DNA from: Streptomyces sp. H27-C3
Lineage (GTDB): Bacteria; Actinomycetota; Actinomycetes; Streptomycetales; Streptomycetaceae
NCBI RefSeq assembly: GCF_030063415.1
Contig: NZ_JASITA010000014.1
Location: 62,001-126,000 of the forward strand
Length of the DNA: 64,000 nt
Direction: 5' to 3'
Shown one piece after another: positions 56,081 to 64,000 of this stretch (position 1 is the stretch's first letter; every line of letters begins with the position of its first letter). Below the pieces are notes generated by a model. It searched no databases. It was not told the DNA's origin and saw only the letters and a program-made list of their open reading frames with translations. The position numbers and the translations under genes were made by a program.

Positions 56081-56907
56081 TGCCCAGTCAGTACCCCAAG
56101 GCCGTCCGGCGCTGGCCGCAGCACGCCAATCAGCGTGACTACGTGATGGCTGAGGATGTCAACGAAATCCAGGACGAGGTCGCCGGAATCAGCACCACCC
56201 TCGGAGTCATGCCCCAGGAGTACGTGAACGCTGACGGAAAGAGCACAAAGTACACGACAGTCGACTCGCGCCTGGACAACATCCAGCGAGAGCAGGAGCG
56301 CCTGAAGTACTACCAGGACGGACTGCTCGACGCAGCCAGGACAGGTTGGAATCTGCCGGTTGCCAACATTCGGTCTTCCGGCACGCTCATTCCTCAGACC
56401 ATCAATCAGAACCATCCCAACGATCCTCGATCTGACTGGTACCCATGCAAGATGGACCGTCCGGTCATCGACCCGCTGGGAATGGCCAAGAAGCCCACCT
56501 ACACCTTCACCTGCCCGCAGACCGGCTGGTGGATCATCAGTGCCCGCATCACGATGCATATCGCGGACATCATTCCCGGCAAGACGAAGTCCACGGACCA
56601 CTCGATGTTCAGCCGGATCAACATTCTCGGAGTAAGCACGGATGTCGCCACGGACGGCTCGACGGCCCCTCTCAACACGGCCGGATACCTCCGCACGAAT
56701 CCCGTCTACGCAGGCCCCTGGTACCAGGGTGAGAAGCTCCAGTTCGAAGTGCGGCAGATGGGAAATCGGCTCATCGCGAATGCGCCGGTCAACGACCCCA
56801 TCGGGGCGTGGACGGCCTTCTCATGGGTCGGCTTCACGTATATCAGGGCGCTGCCCGCGCAGATGACGACCCGCCCGCCGTGGGACGTCGACCCGCTCGA
56901 CATCTGA
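56080..56907 (+). CDS. Baseplate/tail fibre-region protein, 275 aa
   Basis: ATG 56080. The N-terminal part has EDVNEIQDEVAGISTTLG followed by RLDNIQREQERLKYYQDGLLDA, a helical trimeric-stalk-like segment. The C-terminal 150 residues are a jelly-roll-like beta domain (TFTCPQTGWWIISARITMHIADII; WYQGEKLQFEVRQMGN). Similar stalk-plus-beta proteins act as phage fibres. Follows the J-like gene. Confidence 0.6.
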   Translation: MPSQYPKAVRRWPQHANQRDYVMAEDVNEIQDEVAGISTTLGVMPQEYVNADGKSTKYTTVDSRLDNIQREQERLKYYQDGLLDAARTGWNLPVANIRSSGTLIPQTINQNHPNDPRSDWYPCKMDRPVIDPLGMAKKPTYTFTCPQTGWWIISARITMHIADIIPGKTKSTDHSMFSRINILGVSTDVATDGSTAPLNTAGYLRTNPVYAGPWYQGEKLQFEVRQMGNRLIANAPVNDPIGAWTAFSWVGFTYIRALPAQMTTRPPWDVDPLDI

Positions 56908-56934
56908 TCCCAGCCGAACGGAGGACAGCTTTCC

Positions 56935-59706
56935 ATGGCCCAGTACGGTCTCGACTTCTACGCCCAGTCCAAGTACGGCGTGGACGTCCGCATCGAGTAC
57001 AGCGTCGAGCCTTTCTCGGCCGTGCCTGCTGGCGCAGGGATGATCCTGCTGAAGTGGTCGGCCTCCAAGGAAGCTAGCTGGACCACGCTTCGTGTCGTCC
57101 GGAACTCGCGTGGAGTTCCCGGCGATGCAGACGATGGTGACGTACTGCTGGAATCTGCACATGAGGGCCTGGTGGCCAGCCATCTCGACACGGATCTCGT
57201 CCACGGCAGGTATTACTACTACGCCGTGTTCGTCGCCGCCCCTTACCCCGCTTGGTCATCTGCGGCGATGTATCAGCCAGGGGACTGCGTTACCTACTCC
57301 GGCGTGAACTACATCTGCCAGACCGGCCACAGCGGGACCGTTCCCGGGGGTGCCTCGAACGCCTGGAGCGTCACCACAACCACGAGCGACTGGGTGCGGG
57401 CGGGGAACACAGCCAGCCTGTCCGTCGGTGACCACAAGTACGCAGAGCGCATGTACGGGCTGATCCCTCCTGCCTACCGGACGGCCATGGAGGAGATCAC
57501 CGGTCTCGAAGAGGGCATCACGAACGAGGCGCTCTACAAGTACCTCAAGATCCCCGGCTTCGAGTTCGACGTCCTGAAGACGGAACTGGACAACGCCACG
57601 CGGATTCGCGACCAGGACTACACCACCATCACGCACACCGAGAGGGCCGCCGACACTCTGGGACTTGAGCGCCCGCTCTCCAATCGCCCGGTGCTCCGGC
57701 GGAACCGCGTGAACAACTCCACGCTGACCAACCGCAGGAAGGGCTCCAACGACGGGCTCAAGCAGATCATCCGCGATATGACCGGATGGGACGCGGAGAT
57801 CGACCGAACCTCCAATCTCCTGGTGGACCAGGACCAGTCCGGCATCTGGCATCCCGTTCATCAGGAATGGAAGGCCGGAGTCAGGTACGCGGCGGGAGAG
57901 TACGTCAGTTACGGCGGTCTCATCTACCGGGCAAAGACGTCGGTGCGGCAGATCGCTGCACAGAGTCTCCTGCCACCGCTTGCCATCCAGAGCCAGGGCA
58001 AGGTCACCGCTCAGACCGACAAGATCGGCGCGCGAGCCTTCGCGGGCAGCTTCAAGGACGGCGATTCGTTCACCCTGAAGTTCACGCTCGACACGGCCGC
58101 CACCTATGACGTCGCAGCGGTCTACTCCAGGTCCTACGACTACGGGATCTGGACCACCACACTCGACAGTCTCGGAGCCATCCACACCTTCGACGGATAC
58201 TTCCGCACCGTGGCAGCAGCGACCGTGAACCTCGGCCGGGTCCAGCTCGCTGCGGGAGACCACACGCTCAAGTTCACAGCCAAGGGCAAGAACGCCGCCT
58301 CCACCGGCTGGCAGATGGCCGTCAACAGCTTCACCTTCACTCCCACCGACACAAGGCTTTCGCCCGTCCCGCCGAACGGCCAGCCGGACTCCACCCTGTT
58401 CTGGGAGCCGGTCACGCTCACCCCCAGGGACTGGTCCCTCCAGAGCAACACGGTCACGCTCGACCCGTCGACCTGGTGGCTGCGCAAGGACGGCTCGGCA
58501 GCACGCATGGCACCAGGAATGCTCGGCATCCAGAGCGGCATGACCCCTGTGAACGGGTCGCAGTACGCCGGAACCTCGCTCACTTTCACTACCCCCGGAG
58601 CCAGCGAGTCGTACACGCTGGCCTCCATCTCGCCCGCTCAGACGCGCGTGTGGGACGCCGCCGTCACCTATCGCATCGGCAATCTGGTCACATACGGCGG
58701 ACGGACCTGGGAAGCCATTGCCACCGTCGGCAACGGTCAGATACCCGGCAACGCGAAGGACTTCTGGCGGCCCTCCCTCGTGACGGCCAACCAGGTCACA
58801 CCGGACGCCAGCCTGGTGACCAGCTACGGCGTCCCCATTCCCCGGGTGTACGACTGGACACCGGAGCGCGACTACGCACCCCGCAATGTCGTGGTCTATG
58901 GCCGCTACCGCTTCGAGGCAGTCGTACCGAGCCGTGGGATCAGGCCGCCGGGCGGCCCGCAGGACAACTCGGCATGGTCCTTCGCTGGCGGCGACGTGGA
59001 GATGGTCACGGCCAGCGCCTACGCACGTCTGGCCACAGGCGCCAAGATCACCAACCTGGCCTGCGAAATCGCCTGGTACGACGACAACTCCAAGCTCATG
59101 GCCAACATCGACTCCTCCAGCCGGTCCTCCGGCGGGGTCCTGTACGACCGCTTCGACATGGACCGCGACGACGTCAAAACCACATTGATCGGCGCCTCCG
59201 ACTCCGAAACGTGGAGCACTTACGGCGGCCGGTGGGTGGTGACGGGCGGAGCGATCCGTGCCGAAGGAACCGTAGGCGCCGGAGGAACGTACGCCACCGT
59301 CCTCATCTCCCGTCCCGCATCGATCAGCTCCGACACCACCGGAGTGAAGCCCTTCACAATCTCAGGGACCTTCCTTTCCAAGCCAGTTGACCCACTGGCC
59401 ATGCAGGGAATCCTCTTCCACTGCACCGACCCCGTGGCGCTCGGCTCCTTCACCCTGGCCGCACGTGACGGCCTCTACCGCGTCATCCTGTCCAACGGCA
59501 AGTACCAGGCCACCAGGCTCGGCGCGGCATACCCCGAGTTCAAGGACGGCGAACGCATCACCGTCTCCTACAGCGGCACGAAGACGATCTCGATCAAGAA
59601 GTCCACAGGCAACGGCTACGGAGTAACGGAGGTCCTGCGTTACTCCCAGCCCACCGCCACGGACATGGTCGGCACGTACTTGGGCTTCGCAGAGATCAAG
59701 AGGTAA
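56935..59706 (+). CDS. Tail protein I-like baseplate protein with carbohydrate-binding-like modules
   Basis: 923 residues. Residues 1-105 are FN3-like. About 175-300 fit phage tail protein I (AERMYGLIPPAYRTAMEEITG ... TLGLERPLSNRPVLRRNRVNNSTLTNRRKGSNDGLKQII). At least four modules of the ChiC/CBM5-like pattern (Y-x-x-G-x-x-V-x-Y-x-G-x-x-Y/W-x-A) occur: MYQPGDCVTYSGVNYIC, RYAAGEYVSYGGLIYRA, TYRIGNLVTYGGRTWEA and DYAPRNVVVYGRYRFEA. The modules suggest attachment to cell-surface sugars. The end is a large beta domain. Confidence 0.7.
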   Translation: MAQYGLDFYAQSKYGVDVRIEYSVEPFSAVPAGAGMILLKWSASKEASWTTLRVVRNSRGVPGDADDGDVLLESAHEGLVASHLDTDLVHGRYYYYAVFVAAPYPAWSSAAMYQPGDCVTYSGVNYICQTGHSGTVPGGASNAWSVTTTTSDWVRAGNTASLSVGDHKYAERMYGLIPPAYRTAMEEITGLEEGITNEALYKYLKIPGFEFDVLKTELDNATRIRDQDYTTITHTERAADTLGLERPLSNRPVLRRNRVNNSTLTNRRKGSNDGLKQIIRDMTGWDAEIDRTSNLLVDQDQSGIWHPVHQEWKAGVRYAAGEYVSYGGLIYRAKTSVRQIAAQSLLPPLAIQSQGKVTAQTDKIGARAFAGSFKDGDSFTLKFTLDTAATYDVAAVYSRSYDYGIWTTTLDSLGAIHTFDGYFRTVAAATVNLGRVQLAAGDHTLKFTAKGKNAASTGWQMAVNSFTFTPTDTRLSPVPPNGQPDSTLFWEPVTLTPRDWSLQSNTVTLDPSTWWLRKDGSAARMAPGMLGIQSGMTPVNGSQYAGTSLTFTTPGASESYTLASISPAQTRVWDAAVTYRIGNLVTYGGRTWEAIATVGNGQIPGNAKDFWRPSLVTANQVTPDASLVTSYGVPIPRVYDWTPERDYAPRNVVVYGRYRFEAVVPSRGIRPPGGPQDNSAWSFAGGDVEMVTASAYARLATGAKITNLACEIAWYDDNSKLMANIDSSSRSSGGVLYDRFDMDRDDVKTTLIGASDSETWSTYGGRWVVTGGAIRAEGTVGAGGTYATVLISRPASISSDTTGVKPFTISGTFLSKPVDPLAMQGILFHCTDPVALGSFTLAARDGLYRVILSNGKYQATRLGAAYPEFKDGERITVSYSGTKTISIKKSTGNGYGVTEVLRYSQPTATDMVGTYLGFAEIKR

Positions 59707-59711
59707 CCGAC

Positions 59712-61499
59712 GTGAACTACATGATCATCAACGACGGCGCCTACCTCGATGCCTTCGACACCCCACTGCGGCTGAACGTCCGCGTCCCCGCCCTGCACGG
59801 CGGCGTACGAGCGCCCCTGGCCGGGACAGCTCGCCTCTTCGCCGCATCCGCCTTCGGCAGCTTCACCGACTTCGGATTCACCCCGTACAACACACTCAAC
59901 GACACCGACCGGTCACCCCTGATGGACCCCGTCACACTCCTGGTCGCCGCCACAGGGACACAGGACGCGAACAACGGGTGGAGCAAGGCATATGTGACCT
60001 CGACAGTGCCCCAGGGCCGGAACACCGGCGCCCTCGGTAGTACCTACCGTGGTGCGCGCTACGCCGAAGTCCGGGTACGAATGCCCGCGCTGGCCCTGGG
60101 AGCCGCGCCACAGATCAACTCGGTGATGGTGGAGCGCCAGCAGTCGCTCAACCTGCTGAGCCACGACGCCGCCTACCAGCTCCGCTCGTGCTGCTACACC
60201 GGCAGCAAGTGCGAAGTCGCACTTTCGGGGGACCGGTTCGTCGTCGGCTCTCGGTCCCTGAAGTGCTCGGTCACCGACGCATCCACGACCGGCTGGATTG
60301 GACCCGCTCCGACCTTCGCGGCGCTGGCGCCCATCAAGCCCAGCTCACCCACGCTCGTCTTCTCGGCGTCGCTGGCCACCGCAGCCGCCGAGCAGTTCGT
60401 GCTGAAAGCGTCCTTCTACGATGCCGCCAGAACGCTGATCTCCAGCCAGGACAGCACGCTCCTCGTCACCCGGGGAAACTACGAGTGGGCGGCGAAGGGC
60501 TTCACCTTCCGCCCACCGACCAACGCCGTCTTCGCCAGCGTCGTCCCCTCCCTCCAGCCGTCCGCCACCCTGACGGTGGGATCGGACTTCTTCGTCGATG
60601 CCCTGGGAGTCCGCTATCAGTCGCTCCGGTCCGTCACACCCGCGATGCCGGGATACCGCGCCGCCCGGCACATGTACATCGACCTCAAGGCCAACCGGGT
60701 CAACCTCGCCCGGAATCCGTCCGTGACGGACAACAACCCGGTGTGCTGGCTGTCGCACGTTCCCGGCATCCCAAGCACTCCCGCGCTCGTACGCAACTAC
60801 ACCGGCCGCACACGCCCCGGCGCTGCGGAGTACACATCAACGCTGACCGGCGCGACGACCGTGTACGCCGAGGGAACGCGGATCGGGCTGGGCTCCAACG
60901 TCAGCTCGCAGGCTTCCGGAACGCCTCTTGAGATCATCAATCTGGGGCGCCGCCACATCCTGTCGGCCTATATATCCGAGCAGGCCGCCAACACCATTCC
61001 GGTGCGGGCGTTCGTCGAGATCACCGAGGACATCCCTGGCAAGGGACTGGTGCGGACGGTGTACCGAGGCGAGTCGACGGCCGAAGTGCGCGAGCAGCAT
61101 CCTGAACGCATCGAGGGAAGTTGGGCACGGATCTCCGTGGCATTCACGCCTCCGGTCGGTACGAACCGATGGGTTTCGGCATGGGTCGGCCCTGACCCGG
61201 AGTACTACCAAGGCAACGTCACCTCCAGCTTCTTCCTCGACGACATCCTGCTGGAGGAAGGCAGCACGCTGCTGCCCTACTTCGACGGCGGTGGACACCA
61301 CCCGGACTACCTCTGGGAGGACTGGGACGCCACCGAGCACTCACGCTCACACCTCTACAGGGAACGCCGCACCCTTCAGCGGAGACTGAAGCAAGTCATC
61401 GGCGACCACATTGAACACGGCACCCCCTACGACCTGCGGTACGCGAGTGCACCCAAGCCCGCGCAGACGGACCCGTTGCCGATCCAAGCCGCCAGCTAA
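59712..61499 (+). CDS. Tail fibre/adhesin-like protein, 595 aa
   Basis: GTG 59712 with AGAGG upstream. Beta-rich throughout; LNVRVPALHGGVRAPL near the start, a central jelly-roll-like segment containing VNLARNPSVTDNNPVCW (the N-x-A-x-N-P-S start of carbohydrate-binding beta-sandwiches), and the end helical and basic (HSRSHLYRERRTLQRRLKQVIGD). Last virion gene of the module; a receptor-binding role is inferred. Confidence 0.6.
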   Translation: MNYMIINDGAYLDAFDTPLRLNVRVPALHGGVRAPLAGTARLFAASAFGSFTDFGFTPYNTLNDTDRSPLMDPVTLLVAATGTQDANNGWSKAYVTSTVPQGRNTGALGSTYRGARYAEVRVRMPALALGAAPQINSVMVERQQSLNLLSHDAAYQLRSCCYTGSKCEVALSGDRFVVGSRSLKCSVTDASTTGWIGPAPTFAALAPIKPSSPTLVFSASLATAAAEQFVLKASFYDAARTLISSQDSTLLVTRGNYEWAAKGFTFRPPTNAVFASVVPSLQPSATLTVGSDFFVDALGVRYQSLRSVTPAMPGYRAARHMYIDLKANRVNLARNPSVTDNNPVCWLSHVPGIPSTPALVRNYTGRTRPGAAEYTSTLTGATTVYAEGTRIGLGSNVSSQASGTPLEIINLGRRHILSAYISEQAANTIPVRAFVEITEDIPGKGLVRTVYRGESTAEVREQHPERIEGSWARISVAFTPPVGTNRWVSAWVGPDPEYYQGNVTSSFFLDDILLEEGSTLLPYFDGGGHHPDYLWEDWDATEHSRSHLYRERRTLQRRLKQVIGDHIEHGTPYDLRYASAPKPAQTDPLPIQAAS

Positions 61500-61540
61500 C
61501 TGCCGCTGTCGACCTACAGCAACAGTCAAGTCGTGAGGAC

Positions 61541-61569
61541 TTGTTGGCTAACAGGTCATAACTTAGGGT
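61541..61569 (+). promoter_or_regulatory. Promoter TTGTTG-N17-TAGGGT
   Basis: TTGTTG 61541-61546 and TAGGGT 61564-61569, spacing 17; the same TAGGGT -10 as the integrase promoter. Serves the gene at 61602. Confidence 0.55.
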
Positions 61570-61601
61570 GGGTGTGCCCATCCCAGCTATCCAGGAGCAC
61601 C

Positions 61602-62651
61602 ATGGCCAAGCGCACCGTGGCAGTCGCCGGAAACGGCACCGTCAGCAAGAACGCCGTACACGACCTCCTAGCTGACTGGCTCGGCTACGAGGAGGTGGGG
61701 GAGGACTACAACCCGACGGAGCGCGCGGACGAAGTCCATTTCCTCTTTCTCGCCCACCCGGACCTCATCTCGAAAACCCTTCAGTACGTCTACAACTGGA
61801 CGGGCCGGGCGAATATCGAATACACCGCCCTCTACTCGAAGCGGCACAGTGCTCAGAAGGCCGTAGAACTCATCGTCGAAAACTCTGAGGAGGCGCTCGC
61901 GTCTGGAGGCGCCGCAGAGATCTACGCAGACGCCATCGAGTACCTGCGCGGGCGGGAGGGGGAAAAGACCCTCATCATTCTTTCGGACACCGACGGGGAT
62001 GACGGAAAGGATGCGGGATGCGACGAATTCATCATCGACGCGTCCAAGGCGGGAATCGAGGTCCTGGACCTCGGCTGTGCGCTCGTCACCTACCCCGTGC
62101 AGAAGGCCATCGAGCGTGCGCTCGGCGGCCAGGAGGACGAGGAGCCGGAGGGCGTGGCGGCCGGGCCTGCACCGGCCTCGGAAGACCTGCAAGACGACAT
62201 AGCCGAGGCGCACCGAGCGCAGGAGGCGCAGCCCCCGGCACCGGCCGCAGACCAGGTGCCCCCGCCGGACCTGGCGTCCCTCGTCCTCAAGCTGGCGGCG
62301 GCCGTCGAAAGCGTCATTGCCACTGTCGAATCCTGCCTCGTCGCCGACTTCTACGACGAGAAGCAGGCGCTCGACAGTATCCGCACCATCCTGACGCCCG
62401 TACGGGAGGTCGTCCCGGAGCCGGTCGTCGAAGGTCCGTACCCGGTCGAGGATGAGGGCGAGGCGGAGCCTGAGAGCAAGGCCGCTGGCCCGAAGGACGC
62501 GGGCTCCAAAGAGGTACGCAAGGGCTGGTTCAACACGGAGCTGAACGAGTACCTGCCGTTCCGAGGCCGACCCCGCAGGGACGTGGACAAGCACGACATC
62601 GTCCAGGACGACGACGGAAAGTGGATCAAGTATCAGCCAGAAGCGGCATAG
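61602..62651 (+). CDS. Hypothetical protein with acidic linker, 349 aa
   Basis: ATG 61602 with AGGAG five bases before. Residues 1-175 look like a Rossmann-like domain with DEVHFLFLAHPDLIS, EKTLIILSDTDGDDGKD and KAGIEVLDLGCALVTYPVQKAIERALGG. A long Glu/Pro/Ala linker (about 180-240) follows, then a helical part, and a C-terminal basic box (FRGRPRRDVDKHDIV). It has its own promoter and terminator, so it is a separate unit. Function unknown. Confidence 0.65.
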   Translation: MAKRTVAVAGNGTVSKNAVHDLLADWLGYEEVGEDYNPTERADEVHFLFLAHPDLISKTLQYVYNWTGRANIEYTALYSKRHSAQKAVELIVENSEEALASGGAAEIYADAIEYLRGREGEKTLIILSDTDGDDGKDAGCDEFIIDASKAGIEVLDLGCALVTYPVQKAIERALGGQEDEEPEGVAAGPAPASEDLQDDIAEAHRAQEAQPPAPAADQVPPPDLASLVLKLAAAVESVIATVESCLVADFYDEKQALDSIRTILTPVREVVPEPVVEGPYPVEDEGEAEPESKAAGPKDAGSKEVRKGWFNTELNEYLPFRGRPRRDVDKHDIVQDDDGKWIKYQPEAA

Positions 62652-62666
62652 CTGATCCGTACATGG

Positions 62667-62706
62667 AAGAACCCCCAGGCCGGGGAGAGGCGGCCTGGGG
62701 GTTCTT
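62667..62706 (+). terminator. Rho-independent terminator
   Basis: AAGAACCCCCAGGCC pairs with GGCCTGGGGGTTCTT (15 bp) and is followed by TGTG. Ends the 61602 transcript. Confidence 0.85.
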
Positions 62707-63149
62707 TGTGTGAAACGCAACTGAGAACACTATAGGGGAGGAATTCCGAGAAGCGCAATAGCAGACTCGGCAGCGAATGCGTAGCAACTAATCCAACAAT
62801 GTTGATGTGGGGCGCGTCACATACGAGCTGCGGAATGAAAGCCGGGGCTCCGGGGTTTCTCTGGCCGTTACCCACAGCGCGGGTCACTGTTCCGGCAGGT
62901 CAACTGCTCAGTCGGCTGCGAAGCTGCCGCCTCGCTGAAGAAAAACAACCTCGGGATATCAACTCCATGCGCTCCTGAGCCTGCGAAGGATGGGCGAAGC
63001 CCCCACAGCCGCACTGCGAGCGGGTGGCGAAACATCGTGGTCGGCCACAGGTCTGTCGGCTGTCGCGAAGAAGGGGCTGCGCCCCTATCGCCGCGCCTTC
63101 GGCTTGCGAGGGCATGGGTATCAACAAGCCTCAGATAGATGGTCAACAG
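62707..63149. other. Non-coding gap before the putative replication genes
   Basis: About 440 bp with no supported gene on either strand; open frames lack ribosome sites. No iterons or tRNA were recognised. A promoter lies at its right end. Confidence 0.5.
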
Positions 63150-63178
63150 TTGAGAAGATTGGCATCTGTTGGTTAGTG
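63150..63178 (+). promoter_or_regulatory. Promoter TTGAGA-N17-TTAGTG
   Basis: TTGAGA 63150-63155 and TTAGTG 63173-63178, spacing 17, about 45 bp before the start of 63221. The sequence AACAGTTGAGAA here also occurs, inverted, over the integrase promoter. Confidence 0.45.
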
Positions 63179-63220
63179 TTCGGGACGCGCCTCAACAGCG
63201 CGGGGAGAGAGGACCTGAAC

Positions 63221-63760
63221 ATGACCAACACCTGGCAGCCACGGCGACTGGAGAAGAAACCCTCCCGCCAGCACTCCACCACCGACGATGCTCTGAACCC
63301 CATGCAGGCCATCCAGAGCACCTTGTGGGACGCCCCGGAATCCGCGCCCCAGCCCAAGAAGCGTCAGAAGCCTGTCGAGGAGTGGAAGGCCAATGACCTC
63401 ATCAACCACTGGTCGGCACAGGTAGCGCGAGCACGCTGGACGGACCACCTGATCGGCCACACAAACCGGGCCGCACTCGGCAAGCTCTTCCGCGAAGCGC
63501 TCGGCAAGGACCACACACCGGCCGCGCTCAAGTCAACAATCGACGCCTTCTTCGCCAACGACCGCTACCACAACGCGAACCGGCCCTGGGCTCTCTACCA
63601 GTCGGTCATCAACGACCTCCTGGCCAAGGCCGCGCCTACGCCCAAGGCCGACCCCTGGGCGCAGGCTCAGCAGACAGAAGTCCCCAAGGACATCACCGAG
63701 AACTGGGGCGGCTATCCGACGGAGCCCCACGACCCCTGGGCCCCGGCGGTGAAGCGGTGA
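63221..63760 (+). CDS. Putative replication accessory protein, 179 aa
   Basis: ATG 63221 with GAGAGG upstream. Basic, Gln/Pro-rich start (TWQPRRLEKKPSRQH), then a helical domain (WTDHLIGHTNRAALGKLFREALGKDHTPAALKSTIDAFF) and an acidic/Pro tail. It overlaps by 4 bases a loader-like ATPase gene, so a partner in replication initiation is plausible. No family recognised. Confidence 0.5.
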   Translation: MTNTWQPRRLEKKPSRQHSTTDDALNPMQAIQSTLWDAPESAPQPKKRQKPVEEWKANDLINHWSAQVARARWTDHLIGHTNRAALGKLFREALGKDHTPAALKSTIDAFFANDRYHNANRPWALYQSVINDLLAKAAPTPKADPWAQAQQTEVPKDITENWGGYPTEPHDPWAPAVKR

Positions 63761-64000
63761 GGACAGCCGACTCCTCCTACTACTGGAGGCAGATGAACCT
63801 GCCCGGCCGTAACTGGGGTGTGAAGCTCGGCGACCTGGACGACCCCTTCCAGGAGCTGATCGACTTCCACCTGGACTGGCAGAACCGATACGTCCACCAG
63901 GACACCCCCCTCAGCAAGTTCCCCACCGACCGCAGCCGCATCGGGCGGGGGGTGATGCTCTCGGGTGACCCCGGCCTCCGCAAAACGACCCAGGCGTGTG
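63757..64000 (+). CDS. AAA+ helicase-loader-like ATPase, cut by window end
   Basis: GTG 63757 overlaps the previous stop. The 81 visible residues include WRQMNLPGRNWGVKLGDL near the start and a P-loop GVMLSGDPGLRKTTQAC at the edge. The loop reads G-D-P-G-L-R-K-T-T: the usual G-x-G-K-T has R in place of the last G, which is unusual. DnaC/IstB-type loaders have this size and order, but the gene is incomplete, so the assignment is tentative. Confidence 0.5.
   Translation, partial: MRTADSSYYWRQMNLPGRNWGVKLGDLDDPFQELIDFHLDWQNRYVHQDTPLSKFPTDRSRIGRGVMLSGDPGLRKTTQAC

Noticed and set aside
18668..62970. Shared words such as GGATATCAACTCC and AACAGTTGAGAA between distant gaps
   Set aside because: Words of 12-13 bases are expected to recur by chance in 64 kb, so they were not used as evidence.

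Overview
The window looks like part of a contractile-tailed (myovirus-type) actinobacteriophage or prophage from Streptomyces or a close relative. Evidence: high GC; tightly packed genes with GGAGG-type ribosome sites and GTG/TTG starts; a complete virion block with terminase, portal, scaffold, N4-gp56-like capsid, tail sheath, tail tube, tape measure and a T4/P2-style baseplate; and embedded genes typical of Streptomyces (a DUF397 protein, an XRE regulator with a DUF5753-like region, and an RsbW-like ATPase). A tyrosine recombinase suggests a temperate or mobile lifestyle. Both ends are cut inside genes, so the genome continues on both sides.

Left arm (1-12,340, minus strand): about 23 small genes, nearly all of unknown function. 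They include zinc-ribbon-like proteins, two helix-turn-helix candidates and a ParB-like protein. The short gaps between them hold a dispersed family of tRNA-like RNA elements of about 45-53 nt, each with an acceptor-like stem, a small middle hairpin and a T-arm but no D-arm. They also hold a one-directional box, TAGGTACGACA, often placed so that its first three bases are the stop codon of the preceding gene. This punctuated arrangement is the most unusual thing in the window.

Centre-left (12,341-14,732): a 2.4 kb divergent intergenic region without convincing genes. It carries dyad repeats with a 102 bp period and other repeats, and is a candidate replication or control region. From 14,733 come a putative DNA-binding protein, a leftward host-like cargo block (XRE regulator, membrane protein, phosphotransferase; 15,310-17,607), two tandem paralogous small genes, a gene of unknown function, the integrase and a MazG-like protein.

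Head module (22,942-30,564): terminase, two small possibly structural proteins, a GNAT acetyltransferase, portal, scaffold and capsid. Accessory island (30,642-38,615): a WhiJ-like regulatory set, several zinc-binding or small unknown proteins, and an operon-like group of a radical SAM protein, two paralogous DnaQ-like proteins, a P-loop nucleotide kinase and a Nudix hydrolase.

Tail module (38,697-61,499): connectors, sheath, tube, a chaperone-like gene with a possible +1 frameshift extension, a tape measure with two cell-wall-cutting domains, the baseplate hub/spike/wedge proteins, and large adhesin-like proteins with repeated carbohydrate-binding-like modules. After a strong terminator and a short gap, a putative replication module begins (63,221 to the end) with an AAA+ loader-like gene cut by the window edge.
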